Part shown: piece after piece, positions 10,903 to 21,530 of the stretch | How positions within the stretch are numbered: the first letter of the stretch is position 1 | How the letters are laid out: every line of letters begins with the position of its first letter | NCBI GenBank assembly: GCA_024220525.1 | Contig: JAMYWO010000163.1 | Coordinates: 19,524 to 74,422 of the forward strand | Direction of reading: 5' to 3' | Length of the DNA stretch: 54,899 nucleotides | DNA from: Cochliopodium minus | Lineage: Eukaryota; Discosea; Himatismenida; Cochliopodiidae | Position numbers and translations under genes: made by a program | The notes under the pieces: model-generated | The model's database searches: none | What the model saw: the letters and a program-made list of their open reading frames with translations, nothing else | Told to the model about the DNA's origin: nothing

Positions 10903-12863
10903 TTATAAATTACTGTGGGATCCATGGGTTCTCCATTCACGATCAGAAGGCAAAGGATCAAAGTATTTCTGAACCATCTCTTGTGTGACCTCACTAAGAG
11001 AAGTAGGGTTCCACTTTGGTTTGTTATCTTTATCAACAAGCAAAGCCCTTTTTAAAAAAATTCAAAGAAAACGATTAAATAATTTAAAAAAAAATCACAA
11101 AAATAATAAAAAATAATTAAAAATAATAGATTCAAGAATGATTTTTAAAAACAATTACCTTACACCCTCAAAAAAGTCCTTTTGGGTAAAAAAATGTTGA
11201 GACATTCTGTATTCCATCTTCAAACAAGCCTCAGGGTCCATCTTCAACCTCTCGCCTTCGCGAATCTGGCGAAAAGTGACCTTCAAAGCAGTGGGAGACA
11301 TTCTCCTCAAAGACTTCAAAGTCTTCTGTGAAAACTCTGAATTGTTTTTCTCAAGAAAATCAACGATTTCTTCAACACTATTCTTACTAAAAGCACTATT
11401 AATGATCTCTCTATTTTCGTACCATGATGCTTCTTCAATCTTTGCAGGCTGAGAATGTTTTTCGATGACAGATTCGATATCTTTGTCGCTTTTGATTTCC
11501 TTTTCATAGAACGAGTTGACGAGCTCCAAGTAGCTTGAGTATGGAACATAATGGGTTGCTATTCTTGCCAAATAAACGTTTTTTCCTTTGAGTCTATCCC
11601 CAGTAAGAGCCAAGTACATACCCTAAAAAAATTAATTTTTATATTTTTTAAAGTTTTTTAATTAATTTTTATTTTTAAATGATTTTTTTCGTTTTTTTTT
11701 TTACTAGTGCTCCTAATTTAGGCAAAAAAATGGATCCCCCAACATCAGGAAAAAACCCTATTGCAGTTTCAGGCATAGCAAACATTGTGTTTTCTGTACC
11801 TACTCTGAATCTTCCGTGAACACTCAATCCAACCTTATATTATTTTGAACAAATTACAAAGAAGAATTAAAGACTAATAATTTCTAAATTACCCCACCTA
11901 AAAATAAAAATAAAAATTAGTAAAATCAAATTTTTTATCGAGAAAAATTAAATTAAATTTTTAATTTAACAATAATAACGAAATTAAAACAAATTTCTCT
12001 TTCTGATAAAAGATATGTTTTAAAGGGACAATGAGCATGCTAAAAAAATTTTTTTCATTAATACAATATTATACAGTCATCACATTCATTATTCTTGAAA
12101 TCATCTTGATATAAAAGATCTCCAAAAATTTGATGTTTGAAATTTAATAATTAAACATTTTTGAAACAATAATAAAATTTAACTTCCATTTATCAAAATA
12201 TTTTTTAAGATTCAAGTTTGATTTGATTGATTATAGTTTGATGTTTAAATAATTTTTGAATATTTTTTACCTCCCATCACAATGCCGTTTATCAATGCCA
12301 CTTGCGGTTTCTTCATTGTCTTCATGAGATAATTTAATTGATATTCTTCATAGGTGAATTGCCTATTAACAAGCCCGGGAGTGCCATTCTTTCCTGATTC
12401 ATACAAATCTCTCACATCCCCTCCTGCACAGAAAGCCTTCTCACTATCAGATCCCAAGATAATCATCTCTACCTTCTCATCTGATTCCCATTGCTTATAT
12501 AGAGGATAAATTTCTCTCACTTGAGTCAATGTTAATGAATTCAATTGTTGGGGTCTGTTCAATGTTACGAAGGGGATTATCTTTCCATTTTTTTTGGTTA
12601 TTATGTCAATATTCAATTCTCCTGATTTGGTTTGAGATCTATCGATTTTATAAGACTATAATAATTATATTATTTTCTATTTTTCAATATATTAACTAAA
12701 TATACTCACGTATTCTCTTTTCATAGATGAGAAACTTTTATTTTGTTTCAATAAAATGTTCTTGTTCAATGAATTGAATCTATAATAAGAAGATTATGGT
12801 TTATAATAAGTATTAAACCAAATTATAGATCATTTTGTGATGTAATTACTTTATATTCTTCAT
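10903..12863 (-). CDS. HIBCH: 3-hydroxyisobutyryl-CoA hydrolase, mitochondrial (enoyl-CoA hydratase superfamily)
   Basis: Exons: 12850-12863 (14 nt), 12710-12779, 12271-12655, 11893-11897 (5 nt), 11705-11833, 11159-11622 and 10903-11047; sum 1212 nt, 403 aa. The N-terminus is Lys/Asn/Ser-rich without acids ([15 protein letters not shown]), fitting a mitochondrial presequence. Family marks are [34 protein letters not shown] (oxyanion hole), [16 protein letters not shown] and [10 protein letters not shown]. It should hydrolyse 3-hydroxyisobutyryl-CoA in valine breakdown. The 5-nt exon GTGGG supplies the middle of MGGGVG; without it the frame is lost. The intron before it is long (373 nt). It is divergent from the next gene with about 230 bases between starts. 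Confidence 0.92.
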
Positions 12864-13094
12864 ATTTGGATCAAAAGTCTTCCAATTTTAATTTTATATT
12901 TTTTCACTGTAATATTATACTAGTTTCTGTAAAACCTTCAAAAAATTGAAAATGAGTCATGATCTAGTTCAATTTCATTTGAAATGTCCTATAAATTTCT
13001 CAAAAAAAAAAAATAAAGTCTTATCACATTAAATTATAAACACATAAAAAATTAAAAAAAAGGAGACTCGAAATTGGTAGATATTTGAAGAATA

Positions 13095-14218
13095 ATGGAA
13101 GTAATCAAACAAAAAATATGTAAAAAAGAGAAATTGGAAGAATTAAGAAAGGAAATAGAAACTCAAGCAAAGAAAGTAAGAGATATGAGAAACAATTGTG
13201 AAGGAGCATGGAGAAATAATGTATAGAAGTTCAAATTAATCCAACATAAACTCTGAAAAATAATTTTATAAAAAAATTTTCTTTATAGGAAGAGATAATG
13301 AAAGAAATTGTCAAATTAATGGAATTGAAACATTTGGATCCAAAATATTTGAAAGAAGAATATGGAATGAAAGTAAAATTAGAGATATTCAATTTAAAAT
13401 CCACCAACAAAAATAATTAATTTTGTATATATTTCCAATTTATAATAGACACCAACAACCATTAAATTGAGATGGTATATTATAACTGATGATTTAAGTG
13501 CAAAGAAATTGCAAGTTTCAATATTCGCAAAGACATCTTTGAAAGGAGAAGAGATCAAGGAGATAATAAAGAACCATACAAAGAAGCTCTATCCTGATGT
13601 AGATCCATTCGAGACATTTCAATTGATCAATAAAGATTCTAAAAAAAAAGATAATAAAGAGTTGAAAGATCCTGAGAGCAAAGAAAATGATAATAAAGAA
13701 GCAAATCAAGCAGCTGTCCAAAAAGGTAAATAAAAATTTTTTATAAAGACTATTATACTGCTAAAAACTAATTTGCAAAACTCAATATTCAATGATAATG
13801 TATCATTTATTGATATCATCATATTCATTTTAACATTAATCTATTTTCTCCTCTATAATTTCAATTTCTTAACATTTTTTTTTTATAAACTCAATTATAC
13901 ATTATAACCCAAGTCCCCAAAAAGAAGAAGACAGAAAAGATTCTCACATTGCCAACCAAAAAAGAATATCCACTTGTAGAATTGATAGATACTGATAAAT
14001 TATCTCTTCCTTTGATATTTCCAGGTCCCAAACTCGATTCCTCGATCGTTTTCAATTTCAGATGTTCCAATAAGAAGATGGATGAATTGGAGAATAAGGC
14101 TAAAGAGAAGACTCAAGAAAACAAAAAGATTTTGGTGGAGAAATTCAACAATAAGAAACCAAAAGAGAAATCTAATAGGAAGAAGGTTGTCAAAAATAGA
14201 AGAATCAAGAAAAAATAA
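13095..14218 (+). CDS. Unrecognised 263-aa basic protein
   Basis: Exons: 13095-13220, 13289-13372, 13449-13725 and 13914-14218; sum 792 nt. The first 70 residues are a charged helix or coiled coil. The middle (TIKLRWYIITDDLSAKKLQ, then KLYPDVDPFETFQL) looks like a small folded domain. A low-complexity Lys/Asp/Asn linker follows, and the end is strongly basic (KKVVKNRRIKKK), consistent with a nuclear or nucleolar location. No family recognised. Confidence 0.7.
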
Positions 14219-14481
14219 TCCATAATAACCAATAAAAACAAATTTATCCATACATCTTTTAATATACACCCAAAATCGAGGATAACTTCCATTTTATTTC
14301 GAAATAAAATGTATTGTATCATTTGTATATTTAAAGATACCCATTAATATAATCAAGATATCTTATCAATGAGATTTGATTTTTATTTGTTTTCTTACAG
14401 GAAGGATATATCACTATGAAAGTAGAAATATTATTTAACTGAAAAAAAAATAAAAAATAAAAAAAAATTGAAAGGAAAAAG

Positions 14482-15999
14482 ATGGATGATTCATATGAAG
14501 CTCCTGTATCAAGAAGAAAGAGAACAAGAAAAACTACAACTACAGTAGAAAAGCCAGAAAGAACAAGAAAGACACCAAAGAAGGAGGCAATACCTCGTGG
14601 GGGGAAGAATCAACCCAAAAAACACGACAATTTCTGCAATGAGATCTTGGATACCCTCTGGAAGAATAAGGAGGGGTTGTATTTCCATGATCCTGTTGAT
14701 CCTATTGCTTTGGGAATCCCCAATTATCCTGATGTGATTAAAAATCCTATGGATTTTTCTACCATAAGGGTAAAAATCAAATGATATCATCCACATAAGT
14801 ATATATATTCCGTTATAAAAATGATAATTTGTTTTCTCATTTTTCAAAGAATCTTTATATAAATAATGAATATTGTTTATGATTTACTTCAAAATAGACA
14901 TGTCCAAAATTTACAACTTTGTTAGCGTATATAAATTAATTGCTAACAAAATTTAAACTGTTGTAAATTTGAACTCTAACTACAAAATTTAATATGCGCC
15001 ATATAATTTGGATCAATTTTTATATCTCAATATAAGATACTTTATTATTGATCAATGAGATCCAAATTATCATATTATCATTTGTTTATGTTGATTAATA
15101 TTGAACTAAATCGATCATCTTTTAAAAATTTTTATTGTATATTTATATTATAAACCTATTAGACATGATTATTGAATTAATCAAAAAATAACTCCCTTTA
15201 TATATTGTCTCATAATAAATTCTATATGCAATTAATCTAACATCCAAAAACATGAAGTAAAACTGCTTCAATCAGTACATAAAAAATTTAAAATTTAAAT
15301 TAAAAGTCCATATTCTAATTTTTCATTGTTTATTTAATTATTCATTTAATTATTCTTTTCATTATTTTTTTCTTTTCATTATTTATTTTATTTTTATTTT
15401 TCTTTGTTTATCATTACTTTTAAAGAGAAAATTAAAAGACAAAAACTATACACCAGATCACTTTGCAATAGACGTGAGACTGACCTTCGACAACGCAATG
15501 TTGTTCAACGAAAACGGGTCTCCAGTGTACAACGCAGCAAAGAAGTTGAAGGACACTTTCGACAAGCTTTTCCTTCAAAAAAACGTTGCACCTGTCTTGC
15601 AGTCTTCTAATTCTGACAAACTCAAAGAGATTTTGTTGTTGCAAGAGTCTGTCAAAAATATTGAAGAAGATCTCAAAATTTTGAAAGAAAAGTATTTTTT
15701 TTATTTTTTTTTATTTTTTTTTCGTTTTCTGTTTTTTATTTTTGTTTTAATTTTATTTTTTTTTATTTAATTTTTTTCATAGAAAAACTTATAGTGAAGA
15801 AGAAAAAAAAGTGATGTTGTTAAAGATTGTCAAATTGAAAGCAGAAGATCTTATTGAAGTAGTAAAGTTAGTTAGAATCTACTCTCCAGAGTCTCACCAG
15901 TTGGTCAACTCCCAACAAGAAGTAATTTTGGACGGAGACAGAATGGATCACCTCACTTTACAAAAAATTGATTCTTTTTTGACCAATGTTGTTGGATAA
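14482..15999 (+). CDS. BET-family protein: one bromodomain plus ET domain
   Basis: Exons: 14482-14769, 15426-15691 and 15783-15999; 256 aa. A basic N-terminus (RRKRTRKT, RTRKTPKK) precedes a bromodomain: ILDTLWKN, PVDP, PNYPDVIKNPMDFSTIRRKL, FAIDVRLTFDNAMLFN and YNAAKKLKDTF. The N of FDNAMLFN is where the acetyl-lysine-binding asparagine is expected. After a short coiled coil, residues about 190-256 match the ET/NET domain (YSEEEKKVMLLKIVKL, then IDSFL). It should read acetylated histones and recruit transcription factors. With a single bromodomain it resembles plant GTE or protist BETs more than animal BRD2/4. The first intron (656 nt) is the largest in the window for this size of gene and holds a hairpin repeat. 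Confidence 0.9.
14896..14975 (+). mobile_element. Hairpin repeat element, copy 2, in BET intron (MITE-like)
   Basis: Left end ATAGACATGTCCAAAAT then TTACAACTTTGTTAG; right part GCTAACAAAATTTAAACTG then TTGTAAATTTGAAC. The arms are inverted copies (TTTACAAC / GTTGTAAA and TTTGTTAGC / GCTAACAAA) around a short loop. The left end is near identical to that of copy 3. Confidence 0.6.
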
Positions 16000-16092
16000 T
16001 TAAAAAAACAAAATATTTTTTTTAGTTTTTTTAGTTTTTTTAAATAAAATAGGGAGACTTTCTGATAGTCTTCATTTAAAATAATTTAATAA

Positions 16093-19000
16093 TCAGTTAT
16101 CTTTGTTTTCGTCAATTTGGGTAATTTCTTTTTCTTCTTCCAAGCTATTCTCTCCCTTGTTGTTATCCTCCTCTTTGTTAAAAACATTTACCTTGTCATC
16201 TTCCTTTACATCCAGACTATCATTTTCAAGATTAACCTCATTTAAAACTATGACTTGTTCAGTATGATCTTTGATCCTTTCTTCTTTGATGTTTTCTTTG
16301 TTTTCGTTTTCTTCGTCTTCTTTTTCATCAAGAAGATTGCTTTTATCTTTTTTTTCTTCATCACTCTCATAATCGAAATCGTTTTCATCCAACAATATCT
16401 GGCTTTCCTCATGCAAAGAAATAGCAGTCTTTCTGTTGGGTTCATACATATCAACAAGAGGAGAAACAATAGAATGAACATCAAAAAAATCCTTTATTTA
16501 AAAAATAAAAAATTAAAAAAAAATAATTAATTTAAAAATTTACCATTTTATTTTCGCTGTAAATAGATTCAAAGCAATGAATGAGGTGGGGAAAGAGATC
16601 TTCAGCAGCACACCTGCAGAAATCTTTGTAGACAACCGTCTCGTTCTCATTCATCACCTTGTTTTCATGGGGTGAGAAAGATTTGATCACATTTATTACG
16701 CTTTCTATTGCGTCTAATAAATAAGAAATAAAAAATAAAAAATAAAAAAATAAAAAAATAAAAAAAAAAACATACAAAATAAAAAATATTTACCTTTTAA
16801 TTCTTTTGAGAATTTGATTTGGAGAGAAAATAGGGCAATATTTCTCAATTCATTGAAAGCGTTCAAAACTTCATTTGCGAATATTGCGAGTGCAGGGTGT
16901 TCCAACAAACTGAGTGGCGGGCTCATTGTGTCCGTTACTGTCAAAAAAATTATTTTATTTAAATTATTTTTTTTGATTTCTTATTTTTTTATTATTATTT
17001 TTTATTTTATTATTTTATTATTTATTTTTTATTTTTTATTATTTTTTATTTTTTATTAATTTTATTTTTTATTTTATTTTTTATTTTTATTTACAAGATG
17101 TATTCTCCATATTTGCTTTGGGAGCTTTTTTCCAGATGTAATCGTTGAGGAGATTGGAAAAGTTGTGTACGGATACCAGAATCTTTTTAGTGATCAGTTT
17201 GTAAATGGTGTCATTGAAAATACTAATTAACTCCACTCTAAAGTCAAATCCTTAAATGAAAATTAAATTAAAAAAATAAAAGAATTAAAAAAACAAAAAT
17301 AATAAAAAATTTGAAATTTATAAAAAAAAAAAAAAAAAAATTTTGAAAAAATAAATTTAAACTACATGGAAAAATAAAAAAAATTTTAATTTAAAATTAA
17401 AAGAATTAATAAAACTAAAAATAAGAAATAAGAAATAGACAACAAATTAAAACTATTAAAAAAAATAAAGAAAAAATATATTTATAACATAAATAATAAT
17501 TTTAAAAAAATAAATAAAAATTAAAAGAAAAAAAATAATAATTAATAAAAAAAAAAAAAAAAAAAAATTAATAGAAAAATAAAAAATAGAAATAACAAAT
17601 ATTAAAAATTTTAAAAAATATTGAATAAAAAATTTTTTTTTTACCAACAATACCCATTGAATAGCCAAAATACATGGAAACATTAAAAACATTGGACAAA
17701 TCATCACCACGTTCAATGTACTGAATCTGCTCCTTCAACATCCTCACATACTCGTTCTTCTTGATGGAAAGGAAGCTGAACAAGATCTCGCTGTCTCGGT
17801 TCTCCTTCTCTCCTGACGAGGAGATTCCTCCTTTTTCTTGCGTTGTTATCAGACTTTCTGTGAAGATGCTTTTGTATTGTGTTATTAATTTCACCAACTC
17901 TTTTTTGTTGAATTCTGTTACTTTTTCTATCTGTAGTTGTTCAATAAATCAAAAAAAAAAATTTTTAAAAAAATTAAAAATGATTTTTAAATAAACTATT
18001 TTCAAAATAATAAAATTAAAAATGATTTTTAAATAAAAAAAATAAAAATGAATTTTAATTAAAAAATAATTAATAATGAAAATTACGAAAAAAAAAATCT
18101 GTCAATATCAAGAATAATTAAGAAAAAAAAACTATCAATATAAATAATAATAATAAACAAAAAAAAAAAAAATTAAAAAAAAAACAAAAAAAATTGGAAA
18201 TAAAAAATAGTACAAAAGATAATTAATAATAAAAAAAAAATGTGTACAAAAAATAAAAAGTGAATAAATCAAAAAAAATTTTGAAAAACGAATCATTTAA
18301 AATAATAATTTTTTAAAATCTAAAATTATAAAAATATTTTTTTTTTACGTAAATGGAAGTATTTTGTTTTGGAAAAGTGTTGATGACGGATTCGAGCCAA
18401 ATGTTTCTGCTTTTCAAAAAATTTTCTCTTAACTCAAAATCGTCGAAAACATTGAGCCTTCTCAAGAGTCCTATTATTTTGATGCAGTCGGACAACTTTA
18501 TGTTCTCGCAAAGTTTTTTGGAGAGTTGGGTATGGAGCATTTTCGTAGATTCATGTACTTCGTTTGCCTATGTAAATTATTTTTTGAAAAAAGTTAAAAT
18601 TTTGAAAAAAGTTAAAATTTTTAAAAAATTTTATTTTTAATAAAAAAAATAATTATAAAATGAAAAAATAAAAAATATTTTCTTAATAAATAAAATAAAA
18701 ATTACTTCAAATAAAATAAAATTTATAAATAAACAAAAATTAAAGTAAAAATAATAAAATGAATAAACTAATATAAATTAAATAAATATAAATATATGAA
18801 AATGATTGCTCTTTTTTTAAATTTTTTTGTTTTACTATATCTTGTATGATCGAAATATCAGGATGAAGTTTCCTAAACTGCTGAACAAAAGATTGTATTT
18901 CTTATAAAAAAATTTTTTTTTTAAAGTAAAAATGTTTAAATTTTTAAATTTACCTAAAGCTTCTTGGTAGAAATCGTTTCGGACACAAGTTTCCATGATT

Positions 19001-19824
19001 TGGGGAATTTCGAGAAATTGAATGAGTTTGGAGTAATTGGAAAGAGTGAGTTTGTTGAGTTCTCTTTCTTGGGAAATCTCTTCGGACTTTTTGAGAAATT
19101 GTTCGCAACTTTGTTGGAACATTGGAATGTCTTTGCTCAATACGTTGTTTACTTGTTCTGCACATTGATTTAACTAAATGACGAAATTTTATTTGAAAAA
19201 AATTGTTGATTTGTTGAAAACAATATCTTTTTATTTAAAAGGTTGTTTAAAGAATTGTTTCTTCCATTTATTAATTGAATCAAAAAAAACTCGTAAATAT
19301 AGACATGTCCAAAATATACAACTTTGTTAGTGGATCTAAAATTTTTACTAACAAAATTTAAACTGTTGTAAAATTTTTGGACGTCCCTATCTTAAATATT
19401 AAGAATGATGGATTTTATTTTCAATTTTTGTTTTAAATCCTTGAATGATCCTTTTTATTTCTCAATACAAATAATAGATATTCTTCTGCAAAGTTAACAT
19501 ATTGACATTTTAATTCAATTATTCATATTCCACGTGTCATTAGATAGAATATGAATGAATATATATTTTTTATAATATTTTCTTTACCTGCTTTTTTGTA
19601 TCTCTGATGCAAGTGTAGGAACTGATGAATGATTTGTAATTGTTGATGGCGAGATTATCCATCTCCTCATTCATGTCCTCCCTTCTCCTCTTCAACCTCT
19701 CAGGCTCCTTCCATATCTCACTATTGGTTTTATTTGTCAACAAAGCGAAATAATCTTCATATTCAACGTTCACCCCTATCTTTTCATTCAAATCTGGGAA
19801 TATCGAGTATAATACACTTTGCAT
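16093..19824 (-). CDS. COG8: Conserved oligomeric Golgi complex subunit 8
   Basis: Nine exons: 19588-19824, 18954-19173, 18836-18900, 18349-18567, 17645-17930, 17095-17250, 16794-16937, 16544-16713 and 16093-16491; sum 1896 nt, 631 aa, close to the usual COG8 size. Matching segments include LSDCIKIIGLLRRLNVFDD, ELRENFLKSRNIWLES, ITQYKSIF, SPPLSLLEHPALAIFANEV with NAFNELR, and CAAEDLFPHLIHCFESIY. COG8 belongs to lobe B of the COG tethering complex for retrograde vesicles at the Golgi. The last 100 residues are very acidic (Glu/Asp/Asn), unlike animal COG8. The start is uncertain: an upstream stop supports 19824, but a coding-looking segment at 19967-20015 (MIDTDQLEFDFSENNQ) might be a first exon. 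The first intron holds hairpin copy 3. Confidence 0.88.
19302..19390 (+). mobile_element. Hairpin repeat element, copy 3 (most complete), in COG8 intron
   Basis: Left end ATAGACATGTCCAAAATATA; right end, read inward on the other strand, ATAGGGACGTCCAAAAAT. Both ends are therefore inverted repeats flanked by TA. Internal arms TACAAC-TTTGTTAG and CTAACAAAATTTAAACTG-TTGTA can fold into a hairpin. It carries no ORF and is antisense to its host gene. Confidence 0.65.
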
Positions 19825-20193
19825 TATTGATTATTACAATATTAATAATCATTTTCTAAAATTTTGAATGATCTATCTTTTTTTTACGGTTTGTTTTCTT
19901 TTGGATGTTGAATGAAGGTCAAATTTTAATATTTAAACAAATTTTTATGTCTTATTTTTAATATACCTTGATTATTTTCACTAAAATCAAATTCCAATTG
20001 ATCTGTATCTATCATTCTATCCCAATTTTGATATATTTTTCAAAATTTCAATTTTTTTTCTTTTCTTTCAACATTCACCGAATGAATTAAATTGGGGTTG
20101 AGGATGATTCTTTAATCATCCTCCCAAATAATTAAATCTAAAAACTTTTTGGATTAAATTTAAAATAAAAAAAAATAGCAGAATTCTAAAGAA

Positions 20194-21204
20194 ATGCAAG
20201 GAAATGGTAAAAATATCAAAATTTAAGTTTCTAATTGATTGATAAATATGTAAATAATGAATTTTAGGATTAAAAGCGATTGTATTTGGAGGAACAGGAG
20301 CAGTGGGATCAAAATTGATCAAAAATTTAGTGGAAAGCAAAAAATTTACTCAGATAACTAATGTTGGAAGAAGATATTATGATGAAATCCCTAAAGAAGT
20401 GAAACAAATCGAACTGAAAGATTTCGATAAGATGAGTGAAGATGAGGGATTGTTGAATGAACTAAAAACAAAATATGATGTTGGTTTCAGTTGCTTTGGA
20501 ACAACAAAGGTAAACATGAATCCAATTATAAGGGATATATAATTTATTGTATTAAATATTTCATCCAATTAGGGAGATGCAGGGGGAGCTGTAAGAGTTT
20601 TAATCCAAATAAGAATTTTTTTTTTGAATAAAATTGAATTTTAATTTTCAACCATTCAATTAATTTAAATTTATTTTTTTTATTTTAAAGGAAAAATTCA
20701 AACAAATCGATCAAGGATATAATTTTGCTTTTGCCAAGTTGTGCAGAGAAGCAGAAGTGAAACATTACGGGTTAGTTTCAAGCCAAGGAGCAAACTCAAA
20801 GAGCTTTTTCTTGTATCTCAAAGTAAAAGGAGAAATAGAAGATTATATAACCAATTTGAAATTCAATTCTTTTGCAATTTACCAACCTGGTAAAAAAAAA
20901 AATAATTTTTTTTAATAAATTTTAATTTTTTAATAAATTCTAAATTTTTTTAAATAAATTTTATAATTTTTAATTAAAAAAACATTTAAAAGGACTTTTG
21001 GAAAGAGGAGATAAGATGAGGACTTCTGAAAAAATATTTTCTTATATCACCAAAGCTATTGAATGCAATTCCATCGCCAAAGCCATGATTTATGTTGCTG
21101 TCAAAGAACTTTCAAACGAAAATGGAACTCCTGTCAAAGTTTACACCAATAAAGAAATATGGAATGTTGAAAAATCTTATGATAATGAGTTTTCAAAGTT
21201 ATAA
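20194..21204 (+). CDS. TIP30/HTATIP2-like oxidoreductase (atypical SDR)
   Basis: Exons: 20194-20206 (13 nt), 20268-20509, 20573-20590 (18 nt), 20691-20889 and 20993-21204; sum 684 nt, 227 aa (human TIP30 is 242). The Rossmann NAD(P) motif is VFGGTGAVGS. The family stretch CFGTTK-GDAGGA-EKF is completed by the 18-nt exon, followed by YNFAFAKLC, VSSQGANSKSFFLYLKVKGE (active-site-like S and YxxxK) and IYQPGLL. It is predicted to be a cytosolic NADPH-binding protein; TIP30 relatives act in nuclear import or endosomal transport. It is divergent from COG8 with a short gap. Confidence 0.85.
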
Positions 21205-21475
21205 TTTGTTCAAAAGTAAAAGAAATTGTTTTTTCAATCCTTTTCTCTTTTTTTTGTTTTTTTTTTTAAAAATTTTCTTTTCATTTGGTTTGTAATCTGA
21301 TTAAAAGTTTTATTCTTGTTATTATTAATCTCCAGAAAGTTTTTTATAGTTCATAACAAAGAACTAACAAAGATGCACAAAAACTTTACAGAGATAAGCT
21401 TGAAAAAAAAAAAATTAAAAAAATTGTAGTTGTACAAAATTTATTTTAATAATTTTAAAATAAAAATAAAAAAAA

Positions 21476-21523
<48 letters not shown>

Positions 21524-21530
21524 AAAAAAA
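21205..21530 (+). other. Intergenic gap, TIP30-like to eIF2D
   Basis: AT-rich, ending in a long poly-A run (21479-21530) directly before the eIF2D start codon. I see no gene in it. Confidence 0.8.
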
